Origin: Eubacterium coprostanoligenes
GTDB taxonomy: Bacteria > Bacillota > Clostridia > Oscillospirales > Acutalibacteraceae
DNA: 64,000 nucleotides
Direction of reading: 5' to 3'
NCBI RefSeq assembly: GCF_900167205.1
Contig: NZ_FUWW01000002.1
Span: 1-64,000, forward strand
Made by a program: the position numbers and the translations under genes. The notes under the pieces are model-generated. The model saw only the letters and a list, made by a program, of their open reading frames with translations, was not told where the DNA came from and ran no database searches. This document shows, piece by piece, positions 41,266-50,173 of this stretch. Positions within the stretch are counted from its first letter, which is position 1. Each line of letters opens with the position of its first letter.

Positions 41266-42849
41266 ATGTACAGTGTTCTTGTTGTTGACGATGAAGCTCG
41301 TCAGAGAGAGGCAGTTATAAAAAGTGTTGACTGGCAGGGTGCAGGTTTCAATGTTGTCGGCGATGCCGAAAACGGAATTGAAGCACTCGAACAACTCGAA
41401 AAACTTGAGCCTGTCCTCATTTTGACAGATATAAAAATGCCACTTATGACAGGACTTGAGCTTGCACGCAAGGCTCGAGAGGTTCGTCCTGCCACAAAAC
41501 TTGTTATTTTGAGTGGCTACGATGATTTTGAATACGCACAGGAAGCATTCAAATATAATGTTATCCGCTATCTTTTAAAGCCGATTTCCGCACAGGAACT
41601 CGGTGACGAACTCGTAAAAATCAGAGAGGAAATGGATTATGAGTTCGAACAACTCAAAAGCGGAACTTCTGATGAAAATACATCAATCAGGCTTGAAAAG
41701 GCAGAGTTTTTGCTTCCTCTTCTTCTCGGAACAGGTGATGACAATTACCCTGATGAAGTGCTTCTTCAAACCGCCAAGAGGCTTGGAATTGTCAAAAGTG
41801 ACGGCGACTGTTTCAGCGTTGTTGTGTCAAAATTCAAAAATTTGCAAGGCAAGAATGTAACCGAAAGTCATCATATGGATTTTGTTAATGCCATTGTCGG
41901 CAAGTATGCAGACTGCGAGAGTTTTCTTGTAAACGGCAGAATTGTAACTCTTGTTACAAGCACTCCGGCGGATATGTCAACGAAACTTCGACTTCCTGTT
42001 ATTGAAATGGTGCAAAGTGCAAAGAAACTTCTTTCTCAAAAATGCACAATCGGTATCAGCCAAACCGTTGACCGTCCGTCATTGCTTGCATTTGCATGCA
42101 CACAGGCCATCACTGCCAGACGATACACTTCTGACGGTGCGGGCGATATTAGATATATCAATGACCAAGAACCGAAAAGTTCTTTTGAATACGAGGCTGT
42201 TGACAAATCGGTTGACAGGCTTGAACAGTTGCTCAAGGTTGGCACAAAGCAGGAAATCAACGATTATCTTGAAGAAATGTTTGCCGGCAAAAGCAGGGGC
42301 GGTATTGATTATCTCATTATTCAGATTCTTGCAACTGCCCACAGATGTGTCAGCGTTTTGTCGGATGCAAATGCTTTGTCGGAACTTTTTTCGTCAAATA
42401 ATTTCATCACTTCCCGTCTTTCGTTTGATTATAATGAGAGATACAAAAAGGAACTTATCTCACTTTGCCTTAATGCAAGAGATATGATTTCTCGCTCACA
42501 AAGACATGAGAGCGAATCTATTTGCGACAAGGCTCTTCAAATCATTAATAATGAATATATGAATGAGGACTTGTCTTTGACCGATGCAAGCGAAAAACTC
42601 GGAGTAAGTCCAAACTATTTGAGTGCACTCATCAAAAAAACCAAGTCGCAAAACTTTGTTTCTCTTGTTACGGAACGCAGGATGAAGGCGGCAAGCGATT
42701 TGCTTTTGTGCACTTCTATGAAGATATTTGAAATATCGCAAAAATGCGGATACAGCGACCAGCATTATTTCAGCTATTGCTTCAAGCGATATTACGGTAT
42801 GTCGCCTAATAAATACAGAGAGGAGCATTTAGGTTCAGGCAATGTTTAA
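41266..42849 (+). CDS. Response regulator, receiver plus AraC-type DNA-binding domain (YesN-like)
   Basis: 527 residues. Receiver domain (1-125): VVDDEARQRE with Asp8/Asp9, phospho-acceptor Asp55 in ILTDIKMPLMTG, Lys105 in YLLKPIS. A long middle region of unclear fold is followed by an AraC double helix-turn-helix (from about 425: EDLSLTDASEKLGVSPNYLSALIKKTK, KIFEISQKCGYSDQHYFSYCFKRYYGMSPNKYR). Overlaps the sensor kinase start by 8 bases. By position it should activate the galactoside importer at 45745-49576. Confidence 0.93.
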   Translation: MYSVLVVDDEARQREAVIKSVDWQGAGFNVVGDAENGIEALEQLEKLEPVLILTDIKMPLMTGLELARKAREVRPATKLVILSGYDDFEYAQEAFKYNVIRYLLKPISAQELGDELVKIREEMDYEFEQLKSGTSDENTSIRLEKAEFLLPLLLGTGDDNYPDEVLLQTAKRLGIVKSDGDCFSVVVSKFKNLQGKNVTESHHMDFVNAIVGKYADCESFLVNGRIVTLVTSTPADMSTKLRLPVIEMVQSAKKLLSQKCTIGISQTVDRPSLLAFACTQAITARRYTSDGAGDIRYINDQEPKSSFEYEAVDKSVDRLEQLLKVGTKQEINDYLEEMFAGKSRGGIDYLIIQILATAHRCVSVLSDANALSELFSSNNFITSRLSFDYNERYKKELISLCLNARDMISRSQRHESESICDKALQIINNEYMNEDLSLTDASEKLGVSPNYLSALIKKTKSQNFVSLVTERRMKAASDLLLCTSMKIFEISQKCGYSDQHYFSYCFKRYYGMSPNKYREEHLGSGNV

Positions 42850-44569
42850 GTATAAAAAAACAAAACTTTCTCCTCTTATCATTGCGGTTGTTGTTTGCGG
42901 AATACTGTTTTCGGTGTTTGCATCGACTGTGTTCTTTGGTATGTTCCACCAAAAGTTGATGATTAACTCGGCGGCTGTGTCATCCAAACAAACGGTGTCG
43001 CAGGCGGATGTTGCAGTGTCGGGATATATGTCCTCCATAAAGAAAAAACTCAACAATCTTTGTGATGAAGCAAACAGCTGTGAAAGTGAAAAGGAACTCC
43101 AAAGTGTTTTGTCAACATCGGCAAGACTTGAGGATGATGTTTACAGCGTTATGATTTATGACGATGACGGGCGACTTCTTTTGTACGGCAACGAAACCAA
43201 CGACAAGGCAAAGGACAGCGCAACCGATATGCTTCTTGACAAGGCGGATTTCTTTGCGGCGTCAAGCGGTTTTGCGGTTACCGACCCTCATGTCAACGCA
43301 ATGTACAGGAACAAGTATCCTTGGGTGGTAACCATTGTAAGGCAGGAATATTCAAGCCTGTTCAAACAGCAGGTTTATGTTGCTGTTGATTACAAGTTTT
43401 CGCAGATTGCAACCTATATTGACAATATCAGTATCGGTCAGCGAGGCTATTGCTATATCATCAATTCAAAGGGTGATGTAGTTTATCATCCGCAACAGCA
43501 GATGTTGTTTTCGGGTATAAAGAAAGAAAATACAGACAGGATTGCAAAGATGACTGACGGCACTCACATTGAAAAGGATAATATTTATTGTCTTATGTCA
43601 ATGAGCGGTTGCAATTGGCGAATTGTCGGCGTCAGCTATAATGATGAGGTCACAAAATCGGTAAGGGAACAACTGCTTGTCGGATTTTTGTTTGCGCTTC
43701 TTTTCAGTATGCTTATTTCTCTTGTGATTTATTTGATTTTGTCACGAACCGTTACCCGACCTGTAAGACGACTTGTTTCATCTATGCAGGATTTTGAAAA
43801 GCAGGCAGAAACCTTTAAGTACAATGCTGATATGAGTAATGTTGTTGAATTCCAAACGCTTTCAGCATCGTTTGAGCATATGGTTGGTATGATTCAGTCG
43901 CTTATGGAAAAGGTGCACAACGAGGAAATTATTTTGCGCAAGACGGAACTCAAAGCCTTGCAGGCACAGATTAATCCTCACTTTTTGTACAATACCCTTG
44001 ATTCTATCCAGTGGATGTGCGAGCAGGACAACAGCAAGGACGCTGTCAAGATGGTTGGCGCACTTGCAAAGCTCTTTAGAATCAGTATCAGCCACGGAAA
44101 TGAATTTATTACAATCGGTGACGAACTCAAGCACGCAGAAAGCTATTTGATTATTCAAAGTTATAGATATAAAAATCAGTTTACTTATTCGTTTGATGTT
44201 GACGAGGATTTGCTCAACTGTATGTGCAACAAAATCACAGTTCAACCGTTTATTGAAAATGCAATTTATCACGGACTTGACCGAATGGTTGACGAGGGCG
44301 AAATCAAAATCACCGTTAAGCGAGACGGTAAGGATATTTTGATTATTATTGCCGACAACGGACTTGGTATGACCGAGGAGCAGTGCAGAAAAATTCTTGA
44401 AAAGGGCAGAAGCGATTCGAGAGGTATAGGAGTTAAGAATGTTGACGACCGCTTGAAAATCTATTTTGGCAAACATTACGGTATTAAGATTGAAAGCGAG
44501 CTTGATGTCGGCACAACCGTTACTGTCAGAATCCCGATGATAGAGAAAGGACACGAAAATGAATATTAA
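42842..44569 (+). CDS. Sensor histidine kinase (YesM/LytS-like, HPK7)
   Basis: 575 residues. Two membrane helices (about 9-33 and 285-305) bracket an extracellular Cache-type sensor (EDDVYSVMIYDDDGRLLLYG, GQRGYCYIINSKGDVVYHPQ). A HAMP linker, His-kinase domain with the phospho-acceptor His in INPHFLYNTLDSIQWM, and an ATPase domain with NAIYHGLDRM, IADNGLGMT and GIGVKNVDDRL follow. Partner of the YesN-like regulator. The next gene, a sugar-binding lipoprotein, overlaps it by 11 bases and may present ligand to this sensor. Confidence 0.93.
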   Translation: MFKYKKTKLSPLIIAVVVCGILFSVFASTVFFGMFHQKLMINSAAVSSKQTVSQADVAVSGYMSSIKKKLNNLCDEANSCESEKELQSVLSTSARLEDDVYSVMIYDDDGRLLLYGNETNDKAKDSATDMLLDKADFFAASSGFAVTDPHVNAMYRNKYPWVVTIVRQEYSSLFKQQVYVAVDYKFSQIATYIDNISIGQRGYCYIINSKGDVVYHPQQQMLFSGIKKENTDRIAKMTDGTHIEKDNIYCLMSMSGCNWRIVGVSYNDEVTKSVREQLLVGFLFALLFSMLISLVIYLILSRTVTRPVRRLVSSMQDFEKQAETFKYNADMSNVVEFQTLSASFEHMVGMIQSLMEKVHNEEIILRKTELKALQAQINPHFLYNTLDSIQWMCEQDNSKDAVKMVGALAKLFRISISHGNEFITIGDELKHAESYLIIQSYRYKNQFTYSFDVDEDLLNCMCNKITVQPFIENAIYHGLDRMVDEGEIKITVKRDGKDILIIIADNGLGMTEEQCRKILEKGRSDSRGIGVKNVDDRLKIYFGKHYGIKIESELDVGTTVTVRIPMIEKGHENEY

Positions 44570-45530
44570 AAAAATATTGGCTTCGCTTTTGGTGTTGGTT
44601 TTCGCTGTCGGATGCTTGATTGGATGCACAAGCACTGCAAAAACATCTGTTCACGGCAAGGTTGCCGTCATCACAAAGGGCAGTGATTCCGATTTTTGGA
44701 GCGATTTGAAAAATGGTGCCGTATCTGCCGGAACGGAATATAACCTTGATGTCACTGTTGAAGGCCCTGACAACGAGTCGGATTGCAAGGCGCAAAACAA
44801 GATGATAAAAAATGCCATTGCACGCAATGTTGATGTTATTGTTTTGTCTGCGATAGATTACGAAAAAACCGCACCTGTTGTGCAAGATGCGGTTGACAGC
44901 GGAATAAAGGTTATTATGATAGACAGCAATGTTGCTGTGAAAAACACACAGGCGTTTATCGGAACAAATAATATTCAGGCCGGCAAAAAAGCAGGCGAGG
45001 CAGTTGAAAAATTGTGCAAGGATGAGAGTAATATATATATAGGTATAGTAAGTTCTGGTGAAAACACCGAGAACAATACCGAGCGTCAGCAGGGCTTTGC
45101 CGAATATATTGAAACTCTCGGCAATGCAAAAATTGTTGATACTGTTTATATTTCATCTGATGCGGACAATGCAACAGACAAAACAAAGAAACTTTTGAAA
45201 AATCATCCCGAAATCAATGCTCTCATCGGATTCAACGAATGGGCAACACTCGGTGCAGGCACAGCTATATCCGAGCTTGACCTTGCAGACAGCGTTTGTG
45301 TTGTCGGCTTTGACAGCAATATAAAATGTGTCGGTATGCTTGAAACGGGCGAGATTGACACCCTTATTGTGCAAAATCCGTTTGCAATCGGCTACATTGC
45401 GGTTTCAAATGCCGCACAGCTTATGGCAGGAAAGAGCATAGATCCTTTGACCGAAACTTCGGTTTGTGTTGTCAATCGCAAAAATATGTTCAACAAGGAT
45501 GTTCAAAAAGTTCTGTTTAGTTTTGAATAA
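44559..45530 (+). CDS. Periplasmic-binding-protein-like lipoprotein (auxiliary sugar sensor)
   Basis: 323 residues, lipobox IGC (MNIKKILASLLVLVFAVGCLIGC), then a Peripla_BP_4 sugar-binding fold: GSDSDFWSDLKNGAVSAGTEY, VDVIVLSAIDYEKTAPVV, VIMIDSNVAVKNTQAFIGTNN, ALIGFNEWATLGAGTA, VVGFDSNIKCVGMLETGEIDTLIVQNP. It belongs to the two-component operon and not to the importer operon, since a terminator (45573-45606) follows it. That fits a co-receptor feeding the sensor kinase. Confidence 0.88.
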   Translation: MNIKKILASLLVLVFAVGCLIGCTSTAKTSVHGKVAVITKGSDSDFWSDLKNGAVSAGTEYNLDVTVEGPDNESDCKAQNKMIKNAIARNVDVIVLSAIDYEKTAPVVQDAVDSGIKVIMIDSNVAVKNTQAFIGTNNIQAGKKAGEAVEKLCKDESNIYIGIVSSGENTENNTERQQGFAEYIETLGNAKIVDTVYISSDADNATDKTKKLLKNHPEINALIGFNEWATLGAGTAISELDLADSVCVVGFDSNIKCVGMLETGEIDTLIVQNPFAIGYIAVSNAAQLMAGKSIDPLTETSVCVVNRKNMFNKDVQKVLFSFE

Positions 45531-45572
45531 GGTTGGATATCATTTCCTGTTTTGTTAATATTGCATAAATAA

Positions 45573-45606
45573 AACCCCGATTTATTGGTAACAATATATC
45601 GGGGTT
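45573..45606 (+). terminator. Terminator of the two-component operon
   Basis: Stem AACCCCGAT/ATCGGGGTT with a 16-base loop; AACTTTTTA after it. The rest of 45531-45744 is AT-rich and holds a TATAAT at about 45696 with TTGACC too close to be its -35, as in an activator-dependent promoter. Confidence 0.75.
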
Positions 45607-45744
45607 AACTTTTTACACATAATTATTTTGTAAAATGATAAAATTTTATACATTTTGAATAAGATTTTACATTCTCATTTCAATTGACCAACGATATAAT
45701 GAAGATGCTAAATGACTTAACAATAATTTAAGGAGGTAATCTTT

Positions 45745-46851
45745 ATGAAAAAGATGAAAAAGTTATTTGCACTGCTTTTGGCAGTAGTGATGGTTGTCGG
45801 CTTTGCCGCATGCTCATCCAACAAGGGTGACGATTCAAAGACCGAAGCACCAAAGAACAAGGGTGAAATATCTGTATTCTATTACACATTCAGTGATGCT
45901 TATATTTCTACCGTTCGTTCTTCAATGGACAAAATCTTAAAGGATTCAGGCTACACCTTCAACGATTATGATGCTAACGGCAATCAGACAACACAGACCG
46001 AGCAGGTTCAGACAGCTCTTGCAAAAGGCTCATCAATGCTTATTGTAAATGTTGTTGATACAGGCTCAAACGACGCTGCACAGAACATCATCAATCTTGC
46101 AAAGGCAAAGAATGTTCCTGTTGTATTCTTCAACCGTTCAGTTGATCAGTCAGTTATCGAAAGCTATGAAAAGTGCGTATTCGTAGGTACAGACTACGAG
46201 CAGGCAGGTCATATGCAGGGTAAGATGATTGGCGAATATCTTGTTGAAAATTACGATAAGTACGACCTTAACGGCGACGGCAAGATCAGCTATGTAATGT
46301 TCAAGGGTCAAGAAGGTAACATGGAAGCTATCGCTCGTACACAGTATGGTGTTGAGGATGCAAACACAGTTCTCAAAGAAGCAGGCAAGCCTGAACTTGA
46401 ATTCTACGACAGCGCAAACAAGAACAAGTATCTTGTTGACCAGGACGGTCTTTGGTCATCAGCTGCTGCAACAAACTATATGAGCACAGCTCTTGCACAG
46501 TATACAGAAGCTAACAAGAATATGATTGAACTTGTTATTGCAAACAACGACGAAATGGCTCTTGGTGCAGTTTCTGCTCTCCAGACAGCAGGCTACAACA
46601 AAGAGGGCGGCAGATACATCCCTGTATTTGGTGTTGACGCAACAGACGCTGCAAAGTCAGCAATCAAGGCAGGCACAATGGTTGGTACAATCAAGCAGGA
46701 CGCTGAAGGTATGGCAACCGCAATCACAACAATTATGAAGAACTACCTTGACGGAGCAAACGCTCTTGACGGTATTGATACCGAAAATGTAGTAGGCACA
46801 TGGAGAGTTAACATCCCTTACTCTGCATACACAGCAGATAGTGCCGAATAA
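45745..46851 (+). CDS. mglB: Galactose/methyl-galactoside-binding lipoprotein (MglB-like)
   Basis: 368 residues, lipobox FAAC. Sugar-binding fold close to MglB: EISVFYYTFSDAYISTVRSSM, TQTEQVQTALAKGSSMLIVNVVD, VPVVFFNR, FVGTDYEQAG, and the Ca2+-binding loop DLNGDGKISYVMFKG characteristic of galactose/glucose-binding proteins; then ANNDEMALGAVSAL, PVFGVDATDAAKSAI. AAGGAGG before the ATG. First gene of a complete mglBAC importer. Confidence 0.92.
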   Translation: MKKMKKLFALLLAVVMVVGFAACSSNKGDDSKTEAPKNKGEISVFYYTFSDAYISTVRSSMDKILKDSGYTFNDYDANGNQTTQTEQVQTALAKGSSMLIVNVVDTGSNDAAQNIINLAKAKNVPVVFFNRSVDQSVIESYEKCVFVGTDYEQAGHMQGKMIGEYLVENYDKYDLNGDGKISYVMFKGQEGNMEAIARTQYGVEDANTVLKEAGKPELEFYDSANKNKYLVDQDGLWSSAAATNYMSTALAQYTEANKNMIELVIANNDEMALGAVSALQTAGYNKEGGRYIPVFGVDATDAAKSAIKAGTMVGTIKQDAEGMATAITTIMKNYLDGANALDGIDTENVVGTWRVNIPYSAYTADSAE

Positions 46852-46880
46852 TTAAATTCTACGGTGTCAATTAGAATCTC

Positions 46881-46909
46881 TACGGTTGGGGCTTTATGCC
46901 TCAACCGTA
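46881..46909 (+). terminator. Hairpin between mglB and mglA (partial terminator)
   Basis: Stem TACGGTTGGGGC/GCCTCAACCGTA (one mismatch) with a TTTAT loop and no strong T-run; likely lowers mglAC relative to mglB. Confidence 0.65.
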
Positions 46910-46935
46910 AATAAATGCAGATAGGAGAGATAGCT

Positions 46936-48468
46936 ATGCAGAAAAATGTAAACATATCCGATGCTGCTGACAAAGATGTATTGTTAAAAATGGTTGATAT
47001 AGAAAAGTCATTCCCCGGTGTTAAAGCTCTTGACCACGCCCAGCTTACGGTAAAGCGAGGCACGGTTCATGCTCTTATGGGCGAAAACGGAGCCGGCAAA
47101 TCAACACTTATGAAGTGCCTTTTCGGTGTTTACAGCAAGGACAGCGGTCAAATCTATGTTGACGGCAAGGAGGTTAACTACAAGAACTCCAAGGAAGCCC
47201 TTGAAAACGGCGTTGCTATGGTGCATCAGGAACTTAACCAAGCACTCAAGCGCAATGTTATGGATAATATGTGGCTCGGAAGATTTCCACAGGTGTCAAA
47301 ATTTGTTCCGTTTACAAGCGAAAAGAAAATGTATGACGAAACAATGAAGGTTTTTAAAGACCTTGATATAAATGTTGACCCAAAAACTGTTATGAGCACA
47401 ATGTCCGTTTCTCAAAGACAGATGGTTGAAATTGCAAAGGCAGTTTCGTACAATTCAAAAATTATTGTTTTTGATGAGCCGACCTCATCACTCACAGAAG
47501 AAGAGGTTGAGCATTTGTTCCGCATCATCAATATGCTTCGTGACAGAGGCTGCGGAATTATCTATATTTCTCACAAAATGGAGGAAATCCTCCGTATTTC
47601 CGATGAAGTCACCATCATGCGTGACGGCAAGTGGATTGCCACAAGACCTGCAAGTGAGCTTACAATGAACGAAATCATCAAGCTTATGGTAGGTCGTGAG
47701 CTTACAAACCGTTATCCTGAAAAGGATAATGTGATTGGCGATGTGCTTTTGAAGGTTGAAAATCTCAGTGCAGAATACACAAATCTCACAGATGTATCCT
47801 TTGAAGCAAATAGGGGAGAAATCCTCGGTGTTGCAGGACTTGACGGCTCCGGCAGAACCGAGCTTTTGGAACAGATATTCGGTATCACAACAAGACGCTC
47901 GGGCAAGATTTTCCTTGACGGTAAAGAGGTTAAAAACAAGCACCCTAACGAAGCAATCAAAAACGGCTTTGCTCTTTTGACAGAGGAGAGGCGTGCAAAT
48001 GGTATTTTCGGAATACTTAACATCAGGGAAAACACCACTATTTCAAGCTTGAAAAAATATCAGATAGGTCCGTTCCTCAACAAGAAAAAGATGAAGGATA
48101 CTACTGAAGAATATATCAAGTCATTAAGGGTAAAGACCCCTAATCAGGAAACAAAAATCAGTTCTTTGTCGGGTGGTAATCAGCAAAAGGTTATCCTTGC
48201 AAGATGGTTGCTTACCGACCCTACCGTGCTTCTTTTGGATGAGCCTACAAGAGGTATTGATGTAGGTGCAAAGTACGAGATTTATCAGCTTATTCTCGAT
48301 CTTGCCAAAAAGGGCAAAACCGTAATTATGGTATCGTCCGAAATGCCGGAACTTCTCGGCGTGTGCGACAAAATTCTTGTTATGTCGGGCGGTAGACTTT
48401 CGGGTGAAGTGGATGCAAAGACAACCACCCAGGAAGAAATTATGACCCTTGCGGCAAAATATGTATAA
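46936..48468 (+). CDS. mglA: Galactoside ABC transporter ATPase, two ATPase domains (MglA-like)
   Basis: 510 residues with two tandem ATPase domains, as in all sugar importers of the CUT2 class. Domain 1: [44 protein letters not shown]. Domain 2: degenerate Walker [10 protein letters not shown], but intact [15 protein letters not shown] and [14 protein letters not shown]. Start at ATG 46936, 6 bases after AGGAGAG. The permease gene follows 13 bases later. Confidence 0.95.
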   Translation: MQKNVNISDAADKDVLLKMVDIEKSFPGVKALDHAQLTVKRGTVHALMGENGAGKSTLMKCLFGVYSKDSGQIYVDGKEVNYKNSKEALENGVAMVHQELNQALKRNVMDNMWLGRFPQVSKFVPFTSEKKMYDETMKVFKDLDINVDPKTVMSTMSVSQRQMVEIAKAVSYNSKIIVFDEPTSSLTEEEVEHLFRIINMLRDRGCGIIYISHKMEEILRISDEVTIMRDGKWIATRPASELTMNEIIKLMVGRELTNRYPEKDNVIGDVLLKVENLSAEYTNLTDVSFEANRGEILGVAGLDGSGRTELLEQIFGITTRRSGKIFLDGKEVKNKHPNEAIKNGFALLTEERRANGIFGILNIRENTTISSLKKYQIGPFLNKKKMKDTTEEYIKSLRVKTPNQETKISSLSGGNQQKVILARWLLTDPTVLLLDEPTRGIDVGAKYEIYQLILDLAKKGKTVIMVSSEMPELLGVCDKILVMSGGRLSGEVDAKTTTQEEIMTLAAKYV

Positions 48469-48481
48469 GGAGGATTCCACT

Positions 48482-49576
48482 ATGGCTGAGCAAAATGTTA
48501 AAAAAATGAAAAAGCCGTCAAGAGTTTCCCTTTGGATAAATAAATTCAAGGAGGCAAGCCCTGACGATAAAAAAAGACTTATCACAGATTTGTTGTTCAA
48601 CAACGCAATGTACATCATCATCGCAATTGCAGTTATCTTTATTGCGGTAAAAGTTCCGGCGTTCTTGAGCGTATCATCAATCGTAAATATTATTTCGCTT
48701 ACAGCGGCAAAGTTGCCTATCGCACTTGGTATCGCAGGATGTATCGTACTTACAGGTACAGATATTTCTGCCGGTCGATGCGTTGGTCTTACTGCCTGCG
48801 TTGCGGCATCTCTTTTGCAGATGACGGATTATGCAAACAAAATGTTCCCTAACCTTAAGACAATGCCTCTAATCGTTGTGTTCCTTGCAGTAATTGCAAT
48901 CGGCGCAGTTGTCGGTGTTGTAAACGGTTTCTTTGTTGCAAAGTTCAAGCTTCATCCGTTCATCGTAACTCTTTTTACCCAGCTTATCGTATTCGGTACA
49001 GTTCTTATGTATCTTATGATCGGCGGTAACAACGGTCAAACTCTTTCAGGTCTTGACCCATCATACACAAGTTTCATCACAGGCACATTGTTCACAATCG
49101 GCGGTGTTGCCATTCCAAAATATGTCCTTTATTCCATCATCCTCACAGCAATTATGTGGGTTATCTGGAACAAGACAAAGTTTGGTAAGAATATGTTTGC
49201 AGTCGGTTCAAATGAAGAGGCTGCAAGAGTTTCAGGTGTAAATGTATTTATGACAATACTTATGGTATTTGTTCTTGCAGGTGTTATGTACGGCATCACA
49301 GGTTTCATTGAGGGCGCTCGTATTGCTTCTTGCTCTGCAAATACAGGTCTTAACTACGAATGTGACGCTATCGCAGCTTGCGTAATCGGCGGTGTATCTT
49401 TCGTAGGCGGTACAGGTAAAATCAGCGGTATCGTAATCGGCGTTCTTCTTTTGCAGATTATTTTCGCAGGTCTTAACTTCCTTTCTGTATCAGCAAATAT
49501 GCTTTACATCATCAAGGGTGTAATCATCCTTGTTGCGTGCGCAATTGATATGCGTAAGTATCTTGCACGCAGATAA
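48482..49576 (+). CDS. mglC: Galactoside ABC transporter permease (MglC-like)
   Basis: 364-residue CUT2 membrane permease with about ten hydrophobic segments: GIAGCIVLTGTDISAGRCVGLTACVAA, GVVNGFFVAKFKLHPFIVTLFTQ, NMFAVGSNEEAARVSGVN, ACVIGGVSFVGGTGKISGIVIGVLL. Start at ATG 48482 with AAGGAGG 7 bases upstream. Completes the mglBAC set; a small InlB-repeat membrane protein follows. Confidence 0.94.
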   Translation: MAEQNVKKMKKPSRVSLWINKFKEASPDDKKRLITDLLFNNAMYIIIAIAVIFIAVKVPAFLSVSSIVNIISLTAAKLPIALGIAGCIVLTGTDISAGRCVGLTACVAASLLQMTDYANKMFPNLKTMPLIVVFLAVIAIGAVVGVVNGFFVAKFKLHPFIVTLFTQLIVFGTVLMYLMIGGNNGQTLSGLDPSYTSFITGTLFTIGGVAIPKYVLYSIILTAIMWVIWNKTKFGKNMFAVGSNEEAARVSGVNVFMTILMVFVLAGVMYGITGFIEGARIASCSANTGLNYECDAIAACVIGGVSFVGGTGKISGIVIGVLLLQIIFAGLNFLSVSANMLYIIKGVIILVACAIDMRKYLARR

Positions 49577-49625
49577 TAATTATTCATTTTATCCCCCATT
49601 ATCTCTTTGAAAGGCAGTGAAAACA

Positions 49626-49994
49626 ATGGAAGATAACAACACAATGAGTCTAAATACTGAAAGAAAACCGGGCGGACTTTACAGAAATGTGAAGATGTCG
49701 GTTAAAACGGCGGACAGGTTGATTTTGATTGGTATTATCGTTCTGATTGCCTGTATGATTTTTGCGGTAAGTCACGCAGGCTTCACTGTCACTTTCAACA
49801 CCGACGGCGGTTCGCAGATAGAAAACCAAAAGGTTATGTACGGTCAGCTCGTTGAGGTTGAAGAAAACCCGGTTAAAGAGGGTTACACATTCACCGGCTG
49901 GTATACAGACAAAGATTGCAAAAATCAGTTTGATGTGACCAAAGATAAGGTCAGCGACAGTATGACTTTGTATTCCGGCTGGGAAAAGAAATAG
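49626..49994 (+). CDS. Small membrane protein with one Listeria-Bacteroides (InlB-type) repeat
   Basis: 122 residues. Polar cytoplasmic start, a membrane helix (LILIGIIVLIACMIFAV), then a single extracellular repeat FTVTFNTDGGSQIENQKV..EGYTFTGWYTDKDCKNQFDV..LYSGW. ATG 49626 lies 7 bases after AAAGG. 49 bases behind mglC, so likely co-transcribed. Probable surface protein of unknown role; repeats of this kind usually build adhesin stalks, and one copy alone is odd. Confidence 0.72.
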   Translation: MEDNNTMSLNTERKPGGLYRNVKMSVKTADRLILIGIIVLIACMIFAVSHAGFTVTFNTDGGSQIENQKVMYGQLVEVEENPVKEGYTFTGWYTDKDCKNQFDVTKDKVSDSMTLYSGWEKK

Positions 49995-50026
49995 CTATTG
50001 TCTTAATGATTTATATTAACGAAAAG

Positions 50027-50057
50027 CAACTTGGACTTCGTGTTTGAGTTGTTTTTT
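50027..50057 (+). terminator. Terminator of the mgl operon
   Basis: Stem CAACTTGGAC/GTTTGAGTTG (three G-U pairs) around a TTCGT loop, followed by TTTTTT. Confidence 0.7.
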
Positions 50058-50102
50058 GTTTGTCTAATTTATATAAATTAATTGCTTGTTTTCGAAATTG
50101 TG

Positions 50103-50131
50103 TTGTTAATTTTGTTGCAAAATGTTATAAT
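50103..50131 (+). promoter_or_regulatory. Promoter of the secreted leucine-rich protein gene
   Basis: -35 TTGTTA (50103-50108), 17-base spacer, -10 TATAAT (50126-50131). Confidence 0.6.
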
Positions 50132-50173
50132 TAAAATATAAGTGATTAATTCTGTGCTTTTTGAGGTGTACAA

